A stretch of DNA of 64,000 nt, taken from contig CM065706.1 of assembly GCA_017654935.2 (NCBI GenBank), positions 13,406,174 to 13,470,173 of the forward strand, given 5' to 3'. The notes beneath the pieces were generated by a model. That model searched no databases. It was given only the letters and a program-made list of their open reading frames with translations, and was not told where the DNA came from. This stretch comes from Phymorhynchus buccinoides. Its lineage: Eukaryota > Mollusca > Gastropoda > Neogastropoda > Raphitomidae. Made by a program: the position numbers and the translations under genes. The stretch's first letter is position 1, and the number at the start of each line of letters is the position of its first letter. Shown here in pieces: positions 24,891 to 64,000 of this stretch.

Positions 24891-25858
24891 TTCTCATCAG
24901 GCAGTCAGTCACTCCGCTTTAACTTAAACAGTCTCTGTCTTATCAATGCTTATCACATTCTTTCCTTGCTAGATGGTTGGCTTAACGTCCAATTAGGCGT
25001 AGCCTCTTGTGGATACTCACATTCTTTCTCTTCTTCACCCTCTTTTGTTTTAATCTGCTCCCTCCTCCCCCCCACCCCCACCCCCGCTTTTTGACTATTC
25101 CCTCTTCCTTTCTGTCTAACAGCACCCTCCCCCACTCCCACTCCCTCTCTCTCCCTACCTTAAAATCCCACCCCTCTTCTCGTTCTGCAACCCAGTTTGA
25201 AATTGAACAATTCATCAAAAGCAGAGCAACATACGTTTAGTTTAACCCTTTCACCGCCAAAGTCGCATTTTAGCACCACAGTGATTTAACACTTATGTCA
25301 CTAAAAGGCATCAAATTGGGGTCTATTATCCAAAGACCCTACTGTCTTAGTTTTGGGAAGTAAGGATAGACCTTATTTTATATCTGTCACAGAAGAATCC
25401 CCCAATACTGCAGATGGATTTTGTTCTCTACCCAGGTAAATTGTAATGGACATTTTTGGTTGAAATATGGCTGGCGGTGAAAGGGTTAACCTCCCCACTC
25501 TCTCTCTCTCTCTCTCTCTATCTGTGTCCGCAAATTAACTTAAAGCATGGCGGCTATAGACTAGAAATATACTGTAGCATCCATGCTTAAAGCAACCCGA
25601 AGAGTTATAGATTATAAACGCAATTTGATGAACGAATATGGAAAGTTTAACTTGGTGTCTCATCCCAACAATTATCACGTTAAGTCTTGGGATTATTTTG
25701 ATTTCTTTTTGTAAACAGAGATGGGTAGTTCTACCATACATACACTGTGTTTCTCAGTGTGTGTGTGTGTGCGCGCGCGCGCACGTGCTGGCACACACTT
25801 GATTAGCATAAACGTGTGTGTGCGTGTGCGTTTGTGTATGTACGCGCGCGAGTGTGTG

Positions 25859-26494
<636 letters not shown>

Positions 26495-26558
26495 GACACA
26501 CACAAGCAGACAGATCAAATCGATCCACAGATTCACAACGCAAAGGACCGGACCAGCC

Positions 26559-26702
26559 CTTAATTTTATGAAGTTCTACTAAAGCTTAACTGGGAAACTA
26601 AACGTTGTTACTTTCTAAATTCAGTAAATCGATTTACTTAATTTAGAAAGTAACAACGTTTTGTTTCCCACTTAAGCTTTAGTAGAACTTCATAAAATTA
26701 AG
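26559..26702. mobile_element. Near-perfect 144-bp palindrome (fold-back element)
   Basis: The two 72-base arms differ at about three positions and meet at AAATCGATTT with essentially no loop. The ends are CTTAATTTTATG and CATAAAATTAAG. It would form a long hairpin if single-stranded or transcribed. It probably is a MITE; no target duplication is obvious. Confidence 0.8.
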
Positions 26703-27014
26703 CACAGGTCTGATAACGTACTGATGAAAACGACAACAACAACAACAACAACACAATACTGAAGCCCACAAGAAACGCTGAATGACTATAGTGGCTTTAT
26801 TTACTTTCAATCACAGCAAAGATTATTATGCACAATCCACAAGGACGAGTCAGTTTATCGTTCCTCCACAACGACCATAACAATAACAATGGTGTTTAAA
26901 CATGTGAATGAGGCAATCAAAGAGCAGACATCATCACTGTAGGTTGAAAGTCATTCCTCCGGATTAGATTGTGAATCCCTCTGAAACAAACAAATAAATA
27001 AATAAATAAATGAT

Positions 27015-27418
27015 CAAAGAAAGTAAGAAGGAAAGAAAGAAGGAAAGAAAGTAGGAAGGAAAGAAGGAAAGAAAGAAGGAGAGAAAGAAGGAGAGAAAGA
27101 AGGAAAGAAAGAAGGAGAGAAAGAAGGAAAGAAAGAAGGAGAGAAAGAAGGAGAGAAAGACGGAAAGAAAGAAGGAGAGAAAGACGGAAGGAAAGAAGGA
27201 AAGAAAGAAGGAAAGAAAGAAGGAAAGAAAGAAGGAAAGAAAGAAGGAAAGAAAGAAGAAGGAGAGAAAGACGGAAAGAAAGAAGGAAAGAAAGAAGGAA
27301 AGAAAGAAGGAGAGAAAGAAAGGAGAGAAAGAAGGAGAGAAAGAAGGAAAGAAAGAAGGAAAGAAAGAAGGAAGGAAAGAAGGAAAGAAAGAAGGAAAGA
27401 AAGAAGGAAAGAAAGAAA
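27015..27418. repeat. GAAAGAAG-type microsatellite
   Basis: About 400 bp of GAAAGAAGGA variants with occasional GAGAGAAGGA and ACGG interruptions. Confidence 0.95.
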
Positions 27419-28045
27419 TATATTCATTCAATCAATAGTAGAACACAATCACTTACAACAACATTTTTACAGAAAAAAAGGTTTAACAACAGCATCAGTA
27501 ATACGAACAGCCCAGAAGCAATTACGTAGCAAAAAGTTTTGGGATTTGCATAACTTTCACAACATAAACATAGGCCTACCCAGAGAATACCAGCCACTTA
27601 CCCATTCAATCAACCGACCAATTATTCAACCAACCAACCAACCGCCAAAACAGCCATTCACACAACCGACCAAATTTGTATCCAACCAGCCAGCCCACCA
27701 AATTCATTCTCTGCCCCCCCCCCTCTCTCTCTCTCTACCATCCCTTTTACAATTTCTCTCTCTTTTAGTCTCTACGCCATCCCTCCACACCAAAACGCTC
27801 TCTCTCTCTCTCTCTCTCTCTCTTGCTTATTCTGTTCTTTCCCTTATCAAAAACATTCATTCGTTCGTTCGTTCGTTTGCTCTCTCTCTCCCCTCTCTCT
27901 CTCTCTCTCTCTCTCCCCCTCTCTCTCTCTCTCTCTCTCACACCCCCCCCCCTCTCTCGCTCTCTCATCACACGCTTCACCCCCAAAACCAAAAAACAAC
28001 TCACCTCCTCTCTAACTAAAAAAACAACACACACAAAAAAACCCA

Positions 28046-56679
<28,634 letters not shown>

Positions 56680-57179
56680 NNNNNNNNNNNNNNNNNNNNN
56701 NNNNNNNNNNNNNNNNNNNNNNNNNNNNNNNNNNNNNNNNNNNNNNNNNNNNNNNNNNNNNNNNNNNNNNNNNNNNNNNNNNNNNNNNNNNNNNNNNNNN
56801 NNNNNNNNNNNNNNNNNNNNNNNNNNNNNNNNNNNNNNNNNNNNNNNNNNNNNNNNNNNNNNNNNNNNNNNNNNNNNNNNNNNNNNNNNNNNNNNNNNNN
56901 NNNNNNNNNNNNNNNNNNNNNNNNNNNNNNNNNNNNNNNNNNNNNNNNNNNNNNNNNNNNNNNNNNNNNNNNNNNNNNNNNNNNNNNNNNNNNNNNNNNN
57001 NNNNNNNNNNNNNNNNNNNNNNNNNNNNNNNNNNNNNNNNNNNNNNNNNNNNNNNNNNNNNNNNNNNNNNNNNNNNNNNNNNNNNNNNNNNNNNNNNNNN
57101 NNNNNNNNNNNNNNNNNNNNNNNNNNNNNNNNNNNNNNNNNNNNNNNNNNNNNNNNNNNNNNNNNNNNNNNNNNNNNNN
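56680..57179. other. Scaffold gap, exactly 500 N
   Basis: The run of N is a round 500, a typical placeholder of unknown size. The left contig ends inside an exon-bearing microsatellite array and the right contig begins inside a damaged copy of FU-h exon 3. Confidence 0.99.
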
Positions 57180-57258
57180 TTCGGGCCTCCCCTTGCAGTC
57201 CCCTCTTCCACCAGGCTCGGGAGATGCTTGAGGAGACCAACTACTACTGCGAAACTTG
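57180..57258 (+). pseudogene. Truncated, damaged copy of FU-h exon 3
   Basis: On the plus strand the copy keeps LFHQA.EMLEETNY, but has an extra TAC codon and changed bases before GAG, and its 5' half is missing at the gap. Confidence 0.75.
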
Positions 57259-59329
57259 AGGTTGTTTGTCTGTGTCATCATTTGAGATTAAGATCTGAGG
57301 GAAGAGCCCTCACTTCGCCTAATTACACTTCGCCTCCTAATTACACTTGTCCTAATCATTATCTCGACCTCTCCGTGCCGGCATTAACTTTCCCGATGTC
57401 ACGAAAAACCCAAGCGTAACATTCCGCCTAAAAAACATTATTAGCACGCCTCGCCTAATCAGCCTCAACATGGGTTATGACGAAACAGCAAACAGAAGCC
57501 GAAATGGCTGTGAAAGTTCACATTTTAATGCGAACCCTAACTCTAAACCTATTCAAACTACATTTACAAACTGCAGGTTATGTATGCTCTTACTTGTAGT
57601 CTGCCGAGTTGAATAAAATATACTTAAAGATACCTTATTTGTTGTGGTTTTGACATTTTAGGCGAAAAAATGCCGGGCATAGAGCTGGGAAAAGCGTTAA
57701 CATATGGGGATGGGGGAAGTAGACTCGATAAATAAGACGGTTAAGAATCAAATAAACATTAGGCCACACGCCAAGTGCAATTAGGCGAGATGTGATTAGG
57801 CTAGCATGTGGTTTGTGCGATGTGTAATTAGGCGAAGTGTGATGCACCGGATCTGAGGAGGGAAGAAGAGGAGACAAGAGAAGACAAACAAAAAGCTCAA
57901 CATTATGTGATGGTGCATAGGAAAAAAACCTACATACGTGCGGTCTCCAGGTAATGTTTTTAGCAAAAGCCAAAAGCCAAAAATAGTCAACAACCCCCAA
58001 AATATCAATGTTCTATTTAGGGCATATTTATGTCTATTTTTATGTGTTCTACCATTATACACAACATGGACAGACGAATTTTGAATGATTTCTTTGTTTA
58101 TTTGATTGTTTTCTAAATCAACCGTGTCAATTAGAAAGACAAAGTTGTTATCTTCTTATGCCCAATTTCTGGAAAATGATCTAGTTCGAATGCCAAACTT
58201 CAAATAGTTACCCATCTATAAGATACAAAAACTAGAAAAGATTAACTCATTTCGGTTTACTCATATGAGATTAGTTAACACGTATCTTTGCTGCCACCCA
58301 TGAAAAATTTAAAAATCTCAATTTATGACAGAAAAATACATTATGTCTGTCGTTTCCCCTGCACTGGTCCACATACTGTCAACATTTCGATTTATTAATC
58401 TTTATCCAGACTTCCAGAATCAGTCACACTCCCATTACTAATGCTACACAAACCAAATTACACCAACAGTGAACAAATAGCAGGAAAACAAACAACCGAA
58501 TAAACATTTTTTTCCTCATATCAAATTATTCTTAAAAGTAATATTGTTAATTTGTTCATGAAGCACATGGTAAAGAGAAGAAGAGATGGAGAGGAAAGGA
58601 AAGAGAGAAAGGAGAGAGAGAGGGGGGGAGTGATAGAGGGATTTAAAGAAAGGGAGACAGAAGTGGACGCTAGGAAGAGGGGAGAGGGAGAGGATGGATG
58701 AGAGGAGAGAGAGAGAAGGAGGAGAGAGGGGAGGGATACTAGAGAGAGGGAGAGAGAGAAATTTGAGAGTGGAGAGAGAGAGAGAGAGAGAAGAGGATAG
58801 AGAGAGAGAGGAAAAGAGGAGAGAGAATAAATTTAGAGATATGGTCAGTTTAGTGTTAGGTGCGCTGAAATTTAGCCTGTGGGTCACGAAAGCCGAAATT
58901 AGCCTTTTTTAGCCATTTTTGCACCCCTATGTTTTCAACACTGTACATTCTGATTAGACAGAAAACAATCGTCATGTATAAGTATTTCACTTTGAAAATG
59001 CATTAATCTTTCAGATATATGCGACTTCAAAAACGGCATTGTTTTGCAGTTTGGCAAAATTGAGCAAAATATGGGATCTTTAAAAGCAATTATCTTATAT
59101 AAACTATTGAATATATTTAACTGAAATTTTGCATGTGAGTTTCTAGTTACGAGTTTGTTTTGGTTAAAATATGCGTTTGGTTTTTTTGACATACTTTTGA
59201 ATTTGAACCCAAGTTGGTGGATTAGACCTACTGTATGCATGCCTCTGTGTGTCTGTCAGGTCCGTCTGGTGTGCCCAGTCTGTCTGTCCGTTGAATATGT
59301 GTGCTTGTCTATTGTGAAAAGGGATTTTT

Positions 59330-60657
59330 AAATCTGTTCTTCCATCAAACCTATCAAGATGCTTGGAGGAGGTCGAACTACTGCGACTTTGATTGGGTTC
59401 CTGTTTGTCTGGTATGTAAGGCCGTCTGTTGATCTGTATGTATGCCAGTCTGTCCGTCTGAATGTCTTGTGTGCTTTGTAAATATGTAAAAGGGATTTGT
59501 AAATCTGTCTTCCATCAACCCATCAAGATGCTTTGAGGATGTCGAACTACTGCGATTTTGAGATCATGTCGTCGGTCCTTGTATCCGCGTATGTGCCTCT
59601 GTCTGTCTGTGTCTGTTCTGTATGCCAGTCTGAAATGTCTGTGTGCTTGTCTATGTAAAAGGGATTTTAAATATGTCTTCCATCAGTCCCATCAAGATGC
59701 TTGAGGAGTCGAAATACTGCGATTTTGAGATCTGTCTGTCTGTGTTGGTTGGTACTGGTTGTTTTGTTGTGTTGTGTCTGTCTGTGTCGATGTTCTGTCT
59801 GGTTAGATGAGAAGGAGAATTTGGGAATCTCTCTTCCAGTCAGACAGTTCAGATTGCTTGAGGAGGACCAACTATGCTGTGAGTTTTTTTTGAGCGTCTG
59901 TCTGTCACTCTTGTCTGTCCCTGTCTGTCTGTGGTGCCCTGACTTTGTGAACGGATGGAAATTGACATCTCTCTTCTATCAGGCCACCATTGATGCTTAA
60001 AGAGACCAACTACTGTGATTGTGAGGTCTGTCTGTCTGTCTGTCTGTCTGTGTGCACGCTCGAACTTTGTGAAATGGAAATGGAAATTGACATCTTCTTC
60101 GTGTCTATCAGGCCGTTGTTTTGTTTGACCATTGATGCTTAAAGAGACCAAACTACTGTGATTGTGATTTGGTCGTCCTGTCTGTCTGTCTGTCTTGGTG
60201 CGTGTTTTTTTTTTTTTTTTTTTTATTTTTTTTTCTTTGACTTTGTGGAAAAATCTCTTCCATCAGAAGGCCATCATTTGATTGCTTAAAGATTTTTTTT
60301 TTTTACCAACTACTGTGAATTTTGAGACACTCTGTCTGTCGTGTATGTCTGTCCTCTGTGTCTTGTCTGTCTGTCTGTAATGTTTGTCTGTGTGTCTGAC
60401 TTTGCGAAATTGAAAAATCTCTTCTATCAGGCCATCATGATGCTTGAAAAGACCAACTACTGCGACTGTGAGATCTCTCTGTATGTATGATCTGTCTCTC
60501 TTGTCTGTCACTTTTTCAGTCTCTGTCTGTCTGTCTGTCTGTCTGGATGTCTTTGTGCCTGACTAGTTTTGTGAAAGGGATTTGAAGTCTCTCTTCCATC
60601 AGGCCATCATGATGCTGTAAGAGATCAGCTGCTGCGATATTGAGGTCTGTCTGTATG

Positions 60658-60718
<61 letters not shown>

Positions 60719-60890
60719 TGTGAGAGCCGTGGCGTGTTGCGTGCGTGCGTGTGCGTGCGCGTGAGCGTGCGCGTGTTTCTCTCGTTGTGTGTGTGTGTTT
60801 CTCTCTGTGTGTGTGTCTGCCTTGTGGGAATGAGACCTGAAGTCTCTCTTCCTCCAGGCACTTGAGGAAAACCAAATACTGCGACTTTGG
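59330..60890 (+). repeat. Inverted copy of the FU-h exon-3 edge array
   Basis: About nine copies of the segment for LFHQA.MMLEE.NYCDFE-like codons with (GTCT)n. Many single-base indels and homopolymer expansions compared with 35545-34492 suggest sequencing error in this contig end rather than natural divergence. Confidence 0.75.
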
Positions 60891-60964
60891 GGTCTGTCTG
60901 TATCTCTCTGTCTCTCTTCTCTCTCTCTCTCTCTCTCTCCCTCTCTCTCTCTCTCTCTTCTCTA

Positions 60965-60995
<31 letters not shown>

Positions 60996-61017
60996 ATCTC
61001 TTCTCTCTCTCTCACTC

Positions 61018-61096
<79 letters not shown>

Positions 61097-61294
61097 TCTC
61101 TCTCTCTCTCTCTTCCACCCCTCTCTCTCTCTCCCATCCCATCCTCTCTCCCCCACCCTCTCTATCCCATCCCTTCCCCACTCTCCCTCCCCCCCCCCCC
61201 CCCCCCCCCCCATTCACCACTACTATTCCCAATCTTTCAAAAATCTTCCCTTTTTTTCTCTCTCTCATCAAAACACCCCACCCCCTTCCTCCAG

Positions 61295-61741
61295 GTGCAA
61301 TACGAAATGATCCACAACGCCGTCCACGAGCTGGTGGGGGGCAACAAGACCTACGGCATGTCCACCCTGGACTTCTCCGCCTTCGACCCCTTCTTCATGG
61401 TGCACCACGCCAGCATCGACCGCCTGTGGGTCATCTGGCAGCACCTGCAGAGGCTCCGCCACAAGCCCTTCAACCACGCGGCCTGCGCCTCGGACCGCAT
61501 CATGTACCACGACCTGGAGCCCTTCAGCTACCACTCCGTCAACGCGGACCCCTTGACGCGGGAGAACTCCAAGCCCGCGCAGCTCTTCGACGCCGCCAAG
61601 TTCCACTACCACTACGACGACCTGGAGCTGAACGGGCACGACGTGAAAGAGCTGGAGGAGCTGATCCACGGGATGCAGGAGCACTTCAGGCTGTTCGCCG
61701 GCTTCGTGCTGTACGGCATCGGCACCAGCGCCCACGTGCAT
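61295..61741 (+). CDS. Second copy of hemocyanin FU-h exon 4 (inverted segment)
   Basis: After CTTCCTCCAG the exon again reads VQYEMIHNAVHELVGG to GTSAHVH with a GTGAGT donor; 149 codons with the same splice sites and length as 34110-33664. By eye the encoded residues are the same. Being identical in a segment otherwise full of length differences, it is most likely the other allele and not a paralogous gene. Confidence 0.85.
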
Positions 61742-61810
61742 GTGAGTAGGGGTGTTTTTTCGACGACGACGACGATGATGATGATGATGCTGATGGCGGC
61801 TGGTGGCGGA

Positions 61811-62212
61811 TCTTCTTCTTCTTCTTCTTCTTCTGCTTCTTCTTTTTTCTTCTTCTTCTTCTTTTTCTTCGATCGCTCGGACAGTTTCCTTGTCAATTAT
61901 AAGCGCAGATGCGTCATGCTGCCGTTACGCGCCTGGGCTGACCGAGAAATAGTTAGGCCCAGCAAGTCCGACTTCGGCTGGAGGAAATGTTTTTGAAAGG
62001 GTTTCTTTTCTTTTTTTAAAGAAAAAAAAAAGGCAGGAGAGAGAATGGACCAGTAAGATAGAAAGATAGTAATACTGTAGATGGCAGTAAGCAAAGGGAA
62101 AAGGCGAGAGTCGAAGAGAGTGATAGATTAGAGGAAGTTACAAAGCACAGAACTTCCAGAAGGTGTGGGGGAACTATTTATACAAAAGACCCCCCGGTAT
62201 CCCCATGGGGGA
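61811..62212 (-). mobile_element. GAA-tailed retroposon (mirror of 33211-33585)
   Basis: Same position relative to exon 4 as in the forward copy. Its tail contains CTTCTGCTTCTT-like interruptions and the body has small insertions. Confidence 0.7.
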
Positions 62213-62576
62213 TGGTGGTGAGGAGGAGGAGGAGGAGGGGCATGATGACGATCATGATGGTGATGATGACGACGATTATCGCGATTTTTGTGATGGTAAC
62301 AGGGTTCTAATTGATGACGACGGTGATGGTGATGATGGTTTGTAATGATTGCAACAACAACGGCGACGACGACGACGACGATGATGATGATGATGATGAT
62401 TTTAACCGTTCTGTTCTATCAGAGATCCTTTCCGGGAAGAGAGTCTTTACACTGGCTACGGTTTTTAACAGTCACAACGGTCACTTGACATTGATTATAA
62501 CGGTCACTTTGTTCTGACGTTTTTTTCTGCCAAACGGAACGCCATTGGGCCATTTATGAACTTTTGATTCTAGGGA

Positions 62577-63127
62577 GCGAGCAAGGTCTAAAGCAAGGTC
62601 TAAAGAACAATGTATAGGAGTCTTAAGCAAGGTCTAAAGCAAGGTCTAAAGAACAATGTATTGGAGTCTTAAGCAAGGTCTAAAGCAAGGTCTAAAGAAC
62701 AATGTATTGGAGTCTTAAGCAAGGTCTAAAGCAAGGTCTAAAGAACAATGTATTGGAGTCTTTTCGTCTTAAGCAAGGTCTTAAAGCAAGGTCTAAAGAA
62801 CAATGTATTGGAGTCTTAAGCAAGGTCTAAAGAACAATGTATTGGAGTCTAAAGCAAGGTCTAAAGCAAGGTCTAAAGAACAATGTATTGGAGTCTTAAG
62901 CAAGGTCTAAAGAACAATGTATTGGAGTCTAAAGCAAGGTCTAAAGCAAGGTCTAAAGAACAATGTATTGGAGTCTTAAGCAAGGTCTAAAGAACAATGT
63001 ATTGGAGTCTTAAGCAAGGTCTAAAGAACAATGTATTGGAGTCTTAAAGCAAGGTCTAAAGAACAATGTATTGGAGTCTTAAGCAAGGTCTAAAGCAAGG
63101 TCTAAAGAACAATGTATTGGAGTCTAA
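62577..63127. repeat. 46-bp tandem repeat, about 12 units
   Basis: Reverse complement of the array at 31500-32850, with several shortened units lacking one AGCAAGGTCTAA module. The copy-number difference (about 12 against 29) marks it as a length-polymorphic minisatellite. Confidence 0.92.
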
Positions 63128-63569
63128 TAACCTTTGTTTTGACGTACCTTCCTCCTTGGAGTATAAGCACAGAAGTTTATAACGTAAAAATGGTAGGTAT
63201 AAAAAACAAGGTACCTGTGAAAAGGAGAAACTTCAACGTTTCGTGCCCTAGGCACTTAGTCATGAAGTGAAGACAGCAAAGTTGGCAGGTTGTAGATCTT
63301 CAGCAAAGTTGGCAGAAGTTTATAGCTAGAAAATCACTGCGTTTTTTAGATTTGCACAGCTTCAGGTCAACGTTCACCTTGGTAGACATTTTTGCTTTGC
63401 TGAACGGTTATGGACCGGTGAATCATAATGACATTTTGCGATGTCAGTAGGCCTATTATGATAATGGTCTTCTATCTCATGACACCATTTAAAAAATAGT
63501 TAGTTCTCATGTTGCCTGAATCTTCACGTTGCAAAATATATGGAGTGTCCCTGGTATAAACTGACTACG

Positions 63570-63606
<37 letters not shown>

Positions 63607-64000
63607 GGATACTTCAATTTATTCCACATTAAAAGGTTTGCGCCTCTCTCACTACCAAATAGTTGGGTAAAAGGTTATTGTTATGAAACTGAAACAGTCA
63701 GACAGGGTACCACGCCTTGGCATGAGGCTGTGTCATCAGACCAGTTGACATAAGCTAGACCACCAAGGCTACATCAAAATGTTGTTATGTTCTGCATGGT
63801 TGTGCGGGGATTGTCTTAAGCCATAACAAGCTCCTAGCATAACATCATCAGTCTAAAATCCTCCGAAGTCGGAGTGTGGCTGCCCACGTGGCGGGGTAAT
63901 CAAAAACGGTCACACACGTAATGTTCCCTCCCTAGCTGGTGCATTTGTACCATAGTGTTCAAGTGCTTCGGCTGTTGGGATGATCCCTGGAGTCTTTAAG

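Larger units (their letters stand above)
57180..64000. repeat. Inverted copy of 37390-30656 (probable misjoined haplotype)
   Basis: The segment matches the reverse complement of the hemocyanin FU-h intron 2-4 region in order: part of exon 3 (57180-57258), the CTTCGCC element (57290-57865), unique AT-rich sequence, the exon-3 edge array (about 59330-60890), (CT)n (60905-61110), exon 4 (61295-61741), the GAA retroposon (61811-62212), the 46-bp repeat (62577-63127, about 12 units), the C run (63571-63604) and the SINE-like block to the window end. Differences cluster near the gap (insertions such as a T run at about 60206-60236), as in an unpolished contig end. Exon 4 itself appears intact. Confidence 0.92.

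Noticed and set aside
26964..27431. A 155-residue Phe/Leu/Ser frame
   Set aside because: Translation of the GAAAGAAG microsatellite.
61295..61741. A second hemocyanin gene on the plus strand
   Set aside because: The exon and its surroundings mirror 34110-33664 down to repeat insertions. A misjoined haplotype explains it better than a paralogue.

Overview
The window is nuclear DNA of a mollusc, most probably a gastropod. The main evidence is a multi-exon gene for a respiratory hemocyanin of the molluscan type, made of serial functional units (FUs) with a cupredoxin-like C-terminal extension on the last one. Split genes with GT/AG introns, very dense (GA)n and (CA)n microsatellites, LINE relics, tRNA-derived SINEs and small palindromic elements fit this. 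I cannot name the species.

Three protein-coding genes can be assembled exon by exon, all on the minus strand. (1) 11372-6024: a two-exon TRIM-type E3 ubiquitin ligase of 679 residues (RING, two B-boxes, coiled coil, propeller-like C-terminus). (2) 21886-17692: a two-exon homologue of the four-pass membrane protein TMEM60, 133 residues. (3) 56679-28046: the 3' part of a hemocyanin gene. It holds the last part of one FU (called f by position), a complete FU-g (6 exons) and a complete FU-h (6 exons). Every junction I checked keeps the reading frame, and both inter-FU linkers are split by phase-1 introns. The 5' part of the hemocyanin gene is missing at a 500-N scaffold gap (56680-57179).

Everything right of the gap (57180-64000) is an inverted, slightly different copy of 37390-30656, including FU-h exon 4. 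Repeat numbers differ between the copies (about 29 against 12 units of a 46-bp repeat) and the copy is most damaged next to the gap. The simplest reading is the second haplotype of the same locus joined in the wrong orientation, not a second gene.

The most unusual feature is the hemocyanin exon edges. Nearly every exon has one to eight truncated, diverged copies of its own 5' or 3' edge in the adjacent intron, often carrying the splice site and embedded in microsatellite. The last exon of the TMEM60 gene shows the same thing (a 70-bp array containing its final codons), and the TRIM gene ends at the first unit of a 41-bp satellite of about 47 copies. The remainder (about 1-4 kb, 12-17 kb, 22-28 kb and the introns) is repeats and simple sequence with no further gene I can support.
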